A stretch of 52,241 bases of DNA, from NCBI GenBank assembly GCA_009922685.1, contig RFVA01000011.1:1-52241 (forward strand). The letters run 5' to 3'. This DNA is from Gammaproteobacteria bacterium (GTDB lineage: Bacteria; Pseudomonadota; Gammaproteobacteria; Methylococcales; Methylococcaceae). Positions 34,898 through 42,933 of this stretch are shown here, one piece after another. The position numbers were made by a program, and so were the translations under genes. A model generated the notes under the pieces. The model saw nothing but the letters and a program-made list of their open reading frames with translations. It was not told the origin of the DNA and did not search any database. Each line of letters begins with the position of its first letter. Position 1 is the first letter of the stretch.

Positions 34898-35334
34898 TGG
34901 AAAGGTCTTTTGGGCAAGGAATGACGGATAGACAGATCGTTGTTCTTAAATCGGGATTCCTCATCGTTGCCGCATTCATAGTGATATTGATCGCGTTGGC
35001 CTACGGGATAAACCCTGTATGGTTTGTGGCTACCTTCTTTCATGGATCGATGCTGGACACTAATTGGGCCCATCTTCTTCGTGCGGTGATGGGCCTTTAT
35101 ATTTTCATGGGGATCTTCTGGCTTTATGCGGCGAGGCAACCAGCGCTTCGAAATACCGCTCTCCTAACGACGATTGTTTTTGCTGGAGGGCTCGTTTCTG
35201 GGCGGATTTTGAGCCTCATGACCGACGGGATGCCCAGCCCTCTCCTGCTGTTTTATCTGGCCTCTGAAGGGGTCTTAATCCCTATCGCTATCGCCATCTA
35301 TCGATTGCCCGAACCTTCACTGAGGGCACTGTGA
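34897..35334 (+). CDS. DUF4345 family membrane protein
   Basis: The 145-residue integral membrane protein has four hydrophobic segments: near residues 17-38 (VVLKSGFLIVAAFIVILIALAY), 64-84, 92-112 and 117-137. RAVMGLYIFMGIFWLYAA and TIVFAGGLVSGRILSLMTDG match the DUF4345 pattern. The function is unknown. It starts at ATG 34897, overlapping the sulfatase stop (TGATG), and its own stop overlaps the next gene's GTG. This makes a tightly coupled sulfatase - membrane protein - barrel operon. Confidence 0.82.
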   Translation: MERSFGQGMTDRQIVVLKSGFLIVAAFIVILIALAYGINPVWFVATFFHGSMLDTNWAHLLRAVMGLYIFMGIFWLYAARQPALRNTALLTTIVFAGGLVSGRILSLMTDGMPSPLLLFYLASEGVLIPIAIAIYRLPEPSLRAL

Positions 35335-36221
35335 CACTCGACGTGAAAAAAATGGTCTTTGGATTCTATAAGCTTATCGGGTGGAGTGCTTTGGCACTCA
35401 CGCTCAAGATGGCGCCTTCAGCCGCTGCAGACAATCCGGTGGCTGATGAGCCGATCAAGCAAAAGCCTCTTCCCCTCTTAAGCCAGGCGCCACCCTCACA
35501 CTTTGGCGGTAATCTCTCCCTTTACACCTGGATTGCTGGGGTCTCGGGACATTTTGGTATCGGTCCTTACAGCCGAAATGTCGATGCCAGCTTTATTGAT
35601 ATCAACAGCCAGTCTAGGCAATTTCCGATTGGTTTTATGGGCCGAATGGAAGGCTACTATGATCGTCTAGGGCTCTTTGTTGACGGCAATTACATGAACA
35701 TTAATCTAAAGCCCCGCTATGGCGAGATTAGCCAAGGGCTCGACAGTCATCTTGGCCTGATGGATGTGGGTGTGATCTATCGTCTCTTTGGACCGCCGCC
35801 CTCTGAAATCCCCTCTCTGATCGGCCAGAAGAAATCAAATAGGCTGGATCTATACCTCGGATCACGAACTCTTTGGGTGGACAACAGTCTGCAATCGCCC
35901 GGATGGATAGGGCAGATCCGACCGGGTATTTCAAAGAGCAACGCGTTGACCAGCCCCATTCTGGGTGGCCGCATGACGGTCGATTTCACGCCTGAGATCT
36001 TCGTCTCTGCGGATGGCAATGTTGGAGGCTTCGGCGTTCAGAACGTCAGTTTTACTGGAGGTATTCAAGGCCTCATCGGCTATCGCTTCAGCGCTTATGA
36101 AATGCCGGCGTCTGTAGAACTTGGCTATAAAGCGCTTAAATACAGCATTGAACCTCAGGGCCCTTTGGCCACAAACGTTCTCCTTAATGGGCCGTTCCTT
36201 GGATTAACCAGTTACTGGTAA
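35331..36221 (+). CDS. Outer-membrane beta-barrel protein in the sulfatase operon
   Basis: The 296-residue product has a signal peptide (about 1-33, ending SAAAD), a proline-rich linker and a barrel domain of alternating polar/aromatic strands: GGNLSLYTWIAGVSGHFG, GRMEGYYDRLGLFVDGNY, DLYLGSRTLWVDNS, LIGYRFSAYEMPASVELGYK. It ends at the Trp typical of barrel insertion (LTSYW). It resembles the small 8-stranded outer-membrane proteins of OmpW or DUF3187 type. The start is GTG 35331, overlapping the upstream TGA; an ATG at 35352 is possible. Substrate passage linked to sulfate esters is an inference from the operon. It overlaps the convergent lipoprotein gene by 10 bp. Confidence 0.8.
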   Translation: MTLDVKKMVFGFYKLIGWSALALTLKMAPSAAADNPVADEPIKQKPLPLLSQAPPSHFGGNLSLYTWIAGVSGHFGIGPYSRNVDASFIDINSQSRQFPIGFMGRMEGYYDRLGLFVDGNYMNINLKPRYGEISQGLDSHLGLMDVGVIYRLFGPPPSEIPSLIGQKKSNRLDLYLGSRTLWVDNSLQSPGWIGQIRPGISKSNALTSPILGGRMTVDFTPEIFVSADGNVGGFGVQNVSFTGGIQGLIGYRFSAYEMPASVELGYKALKYSIEPQGPLATNVLLNGPFLGLTSYW

Positions 36222-37042
36222 CTTTTTTGTTCATCGCTTCTTTTTTGGATCCCTTCATTCATCGTCGAAGGATATTTCTTCGACTCCGCCTCAAAGTTAG
36301 CGCGATACTTTGAAAGCTCCGTCACAATCGACTCTGCGGTTAATTGAATATCTTTTTCTGTTGCATTTTTCTCAAGTCTGAATTTGGCAGCCAGTGCGTA
36401 AGGGTTATAAGCAGACCCCGGACGATTTGCTGGGTCCTTAACAGTGGTCAAGGTCAAGAACGGGACGCTGGGTTTATCCGATCGTAGATCGAAGACACTC
36501 ACTTTAAGATCCAATTGAGTGGCGCCTTGTCCAAATCCAATAGCCGAGCGCTCTAATCGATTGCCTTCATCAATCGCGACAAATTGTCCTTTGACTAACC
36601 AACCATCGAGGGGCAGAGGGGCCGGAGGCTGAGGTAATGGGGCTGCATCAAGACCCTGGCTTTTGATGGCCTTAATGAGGCCCTCTCGCATAGCGCCAAC
36701 CATGTTGGCGGCCTTCTCATCGATGTTCGACCCCATGCTGCTCGCAAAAATCGGTTTTTGAGCAAGCCGGCCTAGAATACCGCCGGACTGGGCAACACGA
36801 TCCGATGCTCCCCCGACTCCTGGGTCCGTCTTGATGATGCTGGCATCAAGATCAAAATCGGCGATATAGATCTTTCGAGTGGAGGTGACCCCTTTCAAGT
36901 TTTGAGTGGCCTGTCCTTGGGCCTTGATCTGATCCCGAAAGCCTTGGCCCGAAGAGAGTAGAGAACACCCAGCGTCTAGGCTCAAAATGAAGAGAATATA
37001 AAGGCGCATGAAAAGAGATGGGGTCATGATGGGTATCATCAT
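36212..37042 (-). CDS. DUF4410 family lipoprotein
   Basis: The 276-residue product has a leader ending in the lipobox LDAGC near residue 26 and a DUF4410 domain. Visible blocks are KIYIADFDLDASI, MREGLIKAIKSQGLDAAPLP, GWLVKGQFVAIDEGNRLERS near 145-165, and IGFGQGATQLDLKVSVFDLR near 168-187. Relatives are thought to be periplasmic proteins that associate with the outer membrane; no function is established. The C-terminal end is Lys/Glu/Ser-rich. It is convergent with the preceding barrel gene with a 10-bp overlap. A shorter start at ATG 37009 also keeps a full signal peptide. Confidence 0.85.
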   Translation of the reverse strand: MMIPIMTPSLFMRLYILFILSLDAGCSLLSSGQGFRDQIKAQGQATQNLKGVTSTRKIYIADFDLDASIIKTDPGVGGASDRVAQSGGILGRLAQKPIFASSMGSNIDEKAANMVGAMREGLIKAIKSQGLDAAPLPQPPAPLPLDGWLVKGQFVAIDEGNRLERSAIGFGQGATQLDLKVSVFDLRSDKPSVPFLTLTTVKDPANRPGSAYNPYALAAKFRLEKNATEKDIQLTAESIVTELSKYRANFEAESKKYPSTMNEGIQKRSDEQKSYQ

Positions 37043-37098
37043 CTTAGACGGCGGGGTACTTTAAGTAATGCCTTGATTGATAGGGTCTTTGAAACCAC

Positions 37099-37671
37099 TC
37101 AAGAGGCTCCTTGACGCGATTTTTTCTGCTGGTTTTTTGGCATGCTCCCTTTTTTGCTTTTGCTGGGCTCCAATGCCTCATCGGGAATGGGTTTCGATGG
37201 TGCGCCAATTTTCCATTGCGGACCCTCACGGATAAGGATGACCTCGGTGATTTGTGTCTTGGTGTAATCACCAAGACGTTGCTTCGGCTCAACCCTAAAG
37301 GTGGCCATTGAAGGGGTTAGATCGAGATGATAATCCTTTGGCTTATCAGCGGCGATCGCCTTCATGAAGGCCAAATAATGGCCGGGATGTTTCCATTCGG
37401 CATCCTCAAAGGATGAAAGTGCATTCGGTTCAATGAGCTTTTTGAAGGCATCGACATCGTTTCCTTGTGCTACTCGAACAACGTGTACAAAGGCTGCGCG
37501 GACTTCCGATTCGGGTGTGTTTTCGATGCGGACGAACCCCGTTGCGCTTTGTGCGGGTGGGTTCATCCAGGAATCAAAAGTGGAACAAGCACTTAATGTG
37601 AGGGCGATCAGACAAAAGAGGGCGGCAGGAGTAAGGCTCACGATGATGTTCTCAAGGCTGACGATAATCAA
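37099..37671 (-). CDS. Hypothetical lipoprotein
   Basis: The 190-residue product has a leader ending in the lipobox LSAC near residue 29, a Pro/Ala/Gln stretch and a mature domain with a helix-strand pattern: PESEVRAAFVHVVRVAQGND and then a strand-rich TPSMATFRVEPKQRLGDYTK and ITEVILIREGPQWKIG. This pattern recalls NTF2-like/DUF4878 folds, but I do not recognise the family with confidence. The C-terminal tail is Lys/Gln/Ser-rich. It ends 57 bp upstream of the DUF4410 lipoprotein on the same strand, so the two lipoproteins may be co-transcribed. Confidence 0.72.
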   Translation of the reverse strand: MIIVSLENIIVSLTPAALFCLIALTLSACSTFDSWMNPPAQSATGFVRIENTPESEVRAAFVHVVRVAQGNDVDAFKKLIEPNALSSFEDAEWKHPGHYLAFMKAIAADKPKDYHLDLTPSMATFRVEPKQRLGDYTKTQITEVILIREGPQWKIGAPSKPIPDEALEPSKSKKGSMPKNQQKKSRQGAS

Positions 37672-38157
37672 GGATCAATTCTTCATTCTAGACAATAGAG
37701 GAGGTTTAAGGGGTTTCCACGAAATCGATGCATGTCTGTCGCTTTATTGCCTTTGACCTTTCGCATGTAAGCGTGTGATGTTGAGGGCATTGAAGACTCA
37801 TGTCCACAGATTCCCTTTTTCCATCTGTGGGGTTGGGGATTATCAGCCACGGTCATCGCCGTGAGGAAGATCGCTTCATCCAACTTTCATCTTGTTCTCA
37901 TAGGGTCAAAAGGCACTATCCAAGATAATGATCTTTCTGAGCCTTAAGGATCTCTTTATGAAAGAATTCAACATTATTCAAGCCACGACCTTATTAATGC
38001 TGACCGCCATGACGGACGATAACCACCTAGGAAAGTCTTTCAATCAAGAAGCGTTCAGATGTCCTTTTACAACGGCTTCTCCCTTCACCTTATCTTTAGT
38101 CCTAGGACTCGAGAGGGAACACGCCCCCAATTGCCGCTTTGCAGATCGAGTCATGCC
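37672..38157. other. 486-bp gap between divergent lipoprotein and sensor genes
   Basis: I see no protein with family likeness here. A hairpin lies at 37804-37830, and GATAAT at 37923-37928 precedes a 77-codon open frame (37928-38161). That frame overlaps the next gene by ATGA but has no recognisable domain and a poor amino-acid pattern. The region probably holds the promoters of both divergent neighbours. Confidence 0.45.
37804..37830. terminator. Perfect 8-bp hairpin in the gap
   Basis: CCACAGAT (37804-37811) and ATCTGTGG (37823-37830) form a perfect stem with an 11-nt loop. On the plus strand GGTTGGGG follows, so there is no U tract. On either strand it may instead be an operator or part of an untranslated leader. 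Confidence 0.4.
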
Positions 38158-38850
38158 ATGAAACGATCACCTTATCGCCCTTGGAGGTCTTACATGCTGA
38201 TCATGTTGACCGCCTTGCTGCCGGCCACCATTGGGCTGGTGGGGACCCAGTCTCTTTTCTCCGATTTCATGGCGTGGAGTAAGGAGGTCAATCTAAAGGT
38301 TTTCGAGCAAAGCAAGACCCTTGGCAGCTTATTGCAGAAATCGTCTGAGATGGAGCGAAAGGCCCGGCTGGTGGTTCTTTTCTCAGATCAAGCCCTTCAT
38401 GAGCCTTATGAAAGGGAAGCTTACGATCGATCTCGATCGCAATTTCTGAAGGTCCTCGCCGATGTTGGGGAAGCATCGACTGAAGCTGAAGTCATTCTTA
38501 TGGTCCAGGAAATCAATGACAAGGAGGGATTTATTCATCAACGTATTGTTGAATGGCAGGAGGGGAGCGGCATGGAGTCTCAATTGGAACCCGTTTTTAC
38601 TGATTTCCATCTCTCAGTTATGCATCTTTCCACCCGATTCGACCAACAGATTGAACGGTCGGTGACCCAATTTGAATCTCAAGCAAGTGCCCGGCTTCAC
38701 ACCTTTTTATGGCAATCGGGGGGCCTGATGACATTGGCGCTCCTCTTGATGTTCATGTTATTTAGAGAGATAAAGTTCCACCCAACGTCCATCAGTGATA
38801 GGGCGCCTCCATCGATGCCACCATGTGATCAACACGACCATGAGGATTAA
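38158..38850 (+). CDS. GlrK/QseE-like sensor protein lacking a kinase domain
   Basis: The 230-residue product has a basic start (MKRSPYRPWR), TM1 near 13-33, a periplasmic helical domain of about 150 residues containing SEMERKARLVVLFSDQALHE and YDRSRSQFLKVLADVGEAST, and TM2 near 183-202. It stops after only about 28 cytoplasmic residues with a Pro/His/Asp-rich tail. The periplasmic domain resembles the GlrK (QseE) sensor region. The HAMP, DHp and ATPase domains of GlrK are absent. The frame shows no lesion and its end overlaps the next gene's start by 11 bp, so the short form seems to be kept and not recent debris. It probably senses and passes the signal through the membrane to a partner. 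Confidence 0.72.
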   Translation: MKRSPYRPWRSYMLIMLTALLPATIGLVGTQSLFSDFMAWSKEVNLKVFEQSKTLGSLLQKSSEMERKARLVVLFSDQALHEPYEREAYDRSRSQFLKVLADVGEASTEAEVILMVQEINDKEGFIHQRIVEWQEGSGMESQLEPVFTDFHLSVMHLSTRFDQQIERSVTQFESQASARLHTFLWQSGGLMTLALLLMFMLFREIKFHPTSISDRAPPSMPPCDQHDHED

Positions 38851-39514
38851 ATCTCCCCTCTGGGGTTCGTTTTCCCTACTCGCCCTTTTATGGCCGCTCT
38901 TACAGGCAGGTTGTGCGACTGCACCCCAGCAGCCTCAAGATGTCAAACCTGAAGCTCCCTATGTGATTGAGCGTTCCGATATTCAGGAGTTGGTGCAATT
39001 TGGTGACTATTTCGGTGGACTATCAGAGCCTCAGCAACATGCGATCTGTTCGAGTCTCAATGTTCGTGAAAGCCAATCCACTAAAACTGATGCCTCTTTG
39101 CTACTTCATCTTGCCGTAGCGCGATCCATTTACGACGACTGCACAGATCTAGAATTGTTATTGGTTAAAACGGGTCAAATTTCGCCTGCTGCCATGAGTG
39201 ATAGATCCTCCATTCACTTTCTATCCATGCTACGGCGTGCTCTTCTAAAACGGCAAGAGAGGATCTCTTCGGCGAAGCTTCCAATCACAAAGTCGAAACG
39301 GAAGCTTTCCCAGAAATCAGCCCAAGGCAGTGAAGACAAAAACACCCCAAAAAAGAGAACTGATCAAAGCATTTCCCAACCATCAACACTCATGGATGCT
39401 GCTGAGAATCCCTCTCAACAACCAGAATCATCGCCAACAGATCTAGAGCATGCTCGTGTGATGAAGAAGTTGGAGGCGATTAGGGCCATGGAGAAAAAGA
39501 TCGATGGCAGCTGA
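38840..39514 (+). CDS. QseG-like lipoprotein
   Basis: The 224-residue product has a signal ending in the lipobox LQAGC near 22-26. Its helical domain carries DIQELVQFGDYFGGLSEPQQ, then LLHLAVARSIYDDCTDLELL, and a long low-complexity Lys/Ser/Gln/Pro-rich C-terminal half (about 135-215). Size, lipobox and the helical leucine-rich domain agree with QseG, an outer-membrane lipoprotein that acts on the GlrK (QseE) sensor in enterobacteria. The gene lies between the truncated sensor and a full histidine kinase, the same relative place as qseG between glrK and glrR. It starts at ATG 38840; a GTG at 38795 would lengthen it without a lipoprotein leader gain. Confidence 0.68.
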   Translation: MRIKSPLWGSFSLLALLWPLLQAGCATAPQQPQDVKPEAPYVIERSDIQELVQFGDYFGGLSEPQQHAICSSLNVRESQSTKTDASLLLHLAVARSIYDDCTDLELLLVKTGQISPAAMSDRSSIHFLSMLRRALLKRQERISSAKLPITKSKRKLSQKSAQGSEDKNTPKKRTDQSISQPSTLMDAAENPSQQPESSPTDLEHARVMKKLEAIRAMEKKIDGS

Positions 39515-39530
39515 GCGCTGATCTCTTTTT

Positions 39531-41105
39531 ATGTTTCGTTTCTGGCTCTTATTCGTCACAGGCATCACTCTTTCAGCGGTGTTGGTATTGTCTCTCACGC
39601 TCTTTCTTGGAGCGCGGGAGGTTGATGCTGACTTTCATGCTTATCGCGTAGCTCAAACGGCTTATGACCGTTATGAGCAAGTGGCTCATGAGGCCTACCG
39701 ATACTTTAAAGCGCGTATCGAGCGGATTGCCACAGGTCAGAGCCGAGAGGGTCAGGAAATTACCATCAGTCGTGAACGATTGATTGAAGCCATGACCAGC
39801 CTCCGTCTCATGGCTATTTCGCACGCTGATCAAGATAAGGGGCTTTCTGATGAATTGATCCGCGTAGCGAGCGTCACCTCATTCCTCGAGGAAAGTCAGT
39901 TTAGATTCGATGAAATTGAACACCGACTCGCCATGCATCAGAGCGATGCGGCAAAAAAGGCGCTGACTCAATTTTCTCTCGAAGAGATTGACGAGAAATT
40001 TCAGCCCTTAATGGATGAGAGTATTCATCGGCAACATCTAAAAGCCCTCGACGCTCAGGCTTCCCTTGAGGCCTTGATGGATCGTTTTAAATGGTTTTCG
40101 GTCCTTGCAGGCCTCTTAGCGGCGATGATTAGTCTTCTTGGGGTCAGCCTACTAACGCATCGCCTTCAGGCATCGATTTCAGGGCTGATGGCTGGGACAC
40201 GGGCGATTGCGAGTGGACATCTCGACACACGTATAAAGAATCAGCGACGTGATGAATTCGGCATCTTGGCTTTTAATTTTAATCAGATGGCGACGACCCT
40301 TGAGCTTCAACGTGATGCCCTTCATGTCCGCCAAAGTGAACTTGAAGAGAGGGTTCTTGAAAGAACCGAAGAACTCCAGAGCCTCAATGAAGACCTGACG
40401 CGGATGGATGAAGATCGAAGACGTTTCTTAGCGGATGTCAGTCATGAACTGAGGACGCCGATTACGGTGATTCGCGGCGAAGCTGAAATTGCCCTTAGGG
40501 AGTCGACCAAGGATCCAGATCCCTATCGACTTGCACTCCGCCGAATCGTTGAGCTTTCTGTTCAGCTTGGGACGTATGTCTCAGATCTCTTATTGACCGC
40601 CCGCGCTGAGGAGCCGGCTCGTGACACGGATCTTTATCCTGTCGATATCCGTCAACTGGCTGAAGTGATCGTGAAGGATCTCAGAGTCTTGGGTCGAGAG
40701 CATTCCCTTGAGGTTCGACTTTCAATGCCAGAAGGGGCCTTGTGGGTGGCTGGAGATGCCATTCGTCTTCGACAGGCGCTTTTTATCCTTGGTGATAATG
40801 CCTGTCGCTATTCATATCCTCAAGGCGTCGTCATGATTCATCTTCAATCAACGGCTGGATGGCTCTCTATCGATGTGATCGATGAGGGGATTGGTATCCC
40901 TCCTCATGAGTCGGAGCGGATCTTTGAGCGTTCTTTTAGAGGTTCCCTTGCGCGTCAACAAAGCCCAGATGGACAGGGTCTTGGCCTTACAATGGTGAGG
41001 TCTATTCTAGAAACCCATGGGGGCCGTATTGAGCTGATGATGAAGACATCACAAGGAACCACTTTCAGGGTCCATTTACCGCTTACAGAAGCCGCAGCAT
41101 CATGA
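39531..41105 (+). CDS. Sensor histidine kinase (HAMP, HisKA, HATPase)
   Basis: This inner-membrane kinase of 524 residues has TM1 near 4-25, a periplasmic helical domain of about 155 residues (25-185), and TM2 near 187-207. A HAMP domain (QASISGLMAGTRAIASGH) and a coiled linker follow. The H-box reads ADVSHELRTPITVIRGEAE with the phosphorylated His at residue 305. The ATPase part has GDNACRYSYPQG, DEGIGIPP (G1) and GQGLGLTMVRSILETHGG (G2). Architecture and length match CusS/QseC-like kinases. It overlaps the response-regulator ATG by 4 bp. Its periplasmic domain is also mainly helical, like the truncated sensor. Confidence 0.94.
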   Translation: MFRFWLLFVTGITLSAVLVLSLTLFLGAREVDADFHAYRVAQTAYDRYEQVAHEAYRYFKARIERIATGQSREGQEITISRERLIEAMTSLRLMAISHADQDKGLSDELIRVASVTSFLEESQFRFDEIEHRLAMHQSDAAKKALTQFSLEEIDEKFQPLMDESIHRQHLKALDAQASLEALMDRFKWFSVLAGLLAAMISLLGVSLLTHRLQASISGLMAGTRAIASGHLDTRIKNQRRDEFGILAFNFNQMATTLELQRDALHVRQSELEERVLERTEELQSLNEDLTRMDEDRRRFLADVSHELRTPITVIRGEAEIALRESTKDPDPYRLALRRIVELSVQLGTYVSDLLLTARAEEPARDTDLYPVDIRQLAEVIVKDLRVLGREHSLEVRLSMPEGALWVAGDAIRLRQALFILGDNACRYSYPQGVVMIHLQSTAGWLSIDVIDEGIGIPPHESERIFERSFRGSLARQQSPDGQGLGLTMVRSILETHGGRIELMMKTSQGTTFRVHLPLTEAAAS

Positions 41106-41851
41106 ACTTTCGAACTGAATCAACTCCAAAACGATTGCTCCTGGTTGAAGATGATCCCAGGATCTCAGATTTTGTTTCACGCGGTCTTCGGGCCGAAGGG
41201 TACTCCGTGGAGGTCGTTGCTACAGGGCGAGAAGGTTTGTTGCTGGCACAAGACGGAGGCTTCAATCTGATCATTCTCGATATCGGTCTCCCTGATATTA
41301 ATGGCCAGCAGATTGTCGAGCGCCTTAGGAGCGAGCGGAAGGTCATGCCTATCTTGATGTTGACCGCCCGCGATGCCCTCAATGACAAATTGTTAGGGCT
41401 TCGGGCGGGTGCCGATGATTACATGACAAAACCCTTTTCCTTCGATGAGCTTTTAGCCCGAATCGAAGCGCTTTTACGTCGCACGGACATGGATTATCAA
41501 GTCGATACGACCGAATTGAGAGCGTATGATTTGGTGCTTGATCGGGAATCCCACGACGTTCGTCGGGCCGGACAACTGATTGATCTGACCCCCAAAGAAT
41601 TCAACTTGCTTGAATTCATCTTGCAATCAAAAGGTAAAGTTTTGAGTCGGACCCGTATCCTTGAGCATGTGTGGGGATACAGTAATGATCCACTGACAAA
41701 CGTGGTGGATGTTTATATTCGCCAGCTGCGAAAAAAAGTCGATGATGGGCATCGAGTGAAGCTGATCAAAACGGTCCGTGGCTTCGGCTACAAACTCGAT
41801 GAGTCCGATGAATTATTCCCTGAGGGGTTTAGTCATGACGATGCAACATGA
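41102..41851 (+). CDS. OmpR-family response regulator
   Basis: The 249-residue cytosolic transcription factor has a receiver domain (1-125) with the acidic pair EDD at 16-18, the phosphorylated Asp60 (LIILDIGLPD), TAR near 85 and Lys in TKPFSFDELLARI. An OmpR-type winged helix follows (residues 150-245, DLTPKEFNLLEFILQSKGKV and VDVYIRQLRKKVDDG). It is the cognate partner of the kinase, overlapping it by 4 bp (ATGA). In enterobacteria the kinase GlrK works with the NtrC-type GlrR, so an OmpR-type partner here is a difference. The C-terminus overlaps the next gene by 17 bp. Confidence 0.94.
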   Translation: MNFRTESTPKRLLLVEDDPRISDFVSRGLRAEGYSVEVVATGREGLLLAQDGGFNLIILDIGLPDINGQQIVERLRSERKVMPILMLTARDALNDKLLGLRAGADDYMTKPFSFDELLARIEALLRRTDMDYQVDTTELRAYDLVLDRESHDVRRAGQLIDLTPKEFNLLEFILQSKGKVLSRTRILEHVWGYSNDPLTNVVDVYIRQLRKKVDDGHRVKLIKTVRGFGYKLDESDELFPEGFSHDDAT

Positions 41852-42341
41852 GGTATCTATTCGGCTCGAGGAAATCCTCCTTGATGTTCAATCTCGGGTA
41901 AACCTCATTCGTGACAACCACCCCGACTGGTTATGCCGAAGAGGCTGCGATGGCTGTTGTCGACGTTTGGCTGAACCTCCCCACCTGACTGAGGGCGAAT
42001 GGGTACGGATTTGGTCTGCCTTTTTAGAGTTATCACCCCCTCTACAGCGCACCATCAAAGCTCGGGTCAAGGCGCTGGGTGAACAGGCTCTTGGCCCCTA
42101 TAGTTGTCCATTTTTAGATGATAGCGAGGGGGCCTGCATGATTTATGAGGTTCGCCCAGTGGCTTGCAGAACGTATGGTTTTTACAGAAGTCGCGATCAA
42201 GGACTTTACTGTAAGGACATTCAGCGCGAAGTCGATCATCAAGCCCTTGATGACGTTGTTTGGGGAAATCACGATGCGGTCGATCTGCGCCTTAAAGGGC
42301 TGGGTTCGATGAGAGCGCTGACCGAATGGTTTACAGAGTGA
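41835..42341 (+). CDS. YkgJ-family Cys-cluster protein
   Basis: The roughly 168-residue product has the zinc- or iron-chelating cysteine cluster of the YkgJ/CxxCxxCC family: Cys34, Cys38, Cys41 and Cys42 in CRRGCDGCC, then CPFLDDSEGACMIYEVRPVA and ACRTYGFYR. Relatives are thought to bind metal through these cysteines; the function is unknown. The ATG at 41835 sits 8 bp after a GAGGGG ribosome-binding site and lies inside the end of the response regulator, a 17-bp overlap. This suggests co-translation with the two-component genes. Confidence 0.85.
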   Translation: MTMQHEVSIRLEEILLDVQSRVNLIRDNHPDWLCRRGCDGCCRRLAEPPHLTEGEWVRIWSAFLELSPPLQRTIKARVKALGEQALGPYSCPFLDDSEGACMIYEVRPVACRTYGFYRSRDQGLYCKDIQREVDHQALDDVVWGNHDAVDLRLKGLGSMRALTEWFTE

Positions 42342-42421
42342 GTCTTGAGGTCTAAGGATCGTTGACCTTCTCACCATGAAAGTAGTCCATAATCTTCAAA
42401 AAATCCTAAGGAAGACTTTAG

Positions 42422-42895
42422 ATGTACATCACCCACATGATCGGACTTTCACTGGCCCTCACTGTTGTGGGCTGTGCCTCGAATGGTAATCACGCTAACG
42501 AATCCAATGAGCAGATGCTGACTGCAGCGGGCTTTCACCTCTATAGTCCAAAAAATCCTCAAGAAGAAGCCAATCTTAAGGCGATGACGCAACGCAAAGT
42601 TTTTTTCATGGATAAAGCGGTGAAGCCTACCTATCTCTATGCCGATGACTCAGAGTGCGACTGCGTTTATGTCGGTGGCCAGGCGGAGTTTGAGCGGTTT
42701 GAGAAGTTAGTGCAGCAAAAACAGGCCGCAGATGCTGTCATGTACCAGGCTCAATACAATCAGAGCATGTATGGCATGGGCGGGATGTACGGGGGCATGT
42801 ATGGGATGGGCGGGATGGGTATGGGCGGCATGGGCATGTACCCTATGGGGATGTATGGTATGGGTGGCTCGGGCGTGATGGGCGGCTATTGGTGA
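42422..42895 (+). CDS. Lipoprotein with Met/Gly-rich repeat tail
   Basis: The 157-residue product has a lipobox (VVGC near 15-18) with an asparagine-rich start of the mature part. A compact domain follows with KVFFMDKAVKPTYLYADDSE and CDCVYVGG, then QKQAADAVMYQAQYNQ. The tail of about 45 residues consists of YGMGGM-type repeats (Met, Gly, Tyr) with a few prolines. Similar small proteobacterial lipoproteins with YxxDxxxCxCVYxGG blocks exist without a known role. The Met repeats might bind soft metals such as copper, as Met-rich motifs do elsewhere, but this is a guess. AAGGA upstream supports the ATG. Confidence 0.82.
   Translation: MYITHMIGLSLALTVVGCASNGNHANESNEQMLTAAGFHLYSPKNPQEEANLKAMTQRKVFFMDKAVKPTYLYADDSECDCVYVGGQAEFERFEKLVQQKQAADAVMYQAQYNQSMYGMGGMYGGMYGMGGMGMGGMGMYPMGMYGMGGSGVMGGYW
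42767..42892 (+). repeat. ATG/GGC-rich coding repeat
   Basis: This is a degenerate repeat of units encoding Tyr/Met-Gly-(Met/Gly)-Gly, about 42 codons, at the 3' end of the lipoprotein gene. Third-position differences between units show an old repeat and not a recent slippage expansion. Confidence 0.6.
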
Positions 42896-42933
42896 TCTAT
42901 CCCTCTCTTCATCTCCCTTAAAGCATCTACAGC

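Noticed and set aside
37928-38161. 77-codon open frame before the sensor gene
   Set aside because: No domain, poor residue pattern and no clear ribosome-binding site; kept only as part of the gap.
42767-42892. CRISPR or satellite repeat
   Set aside because: The repeat is in frame, encodes Met/Gly/Tyr and differs at third positions, so it is a protein repeat.
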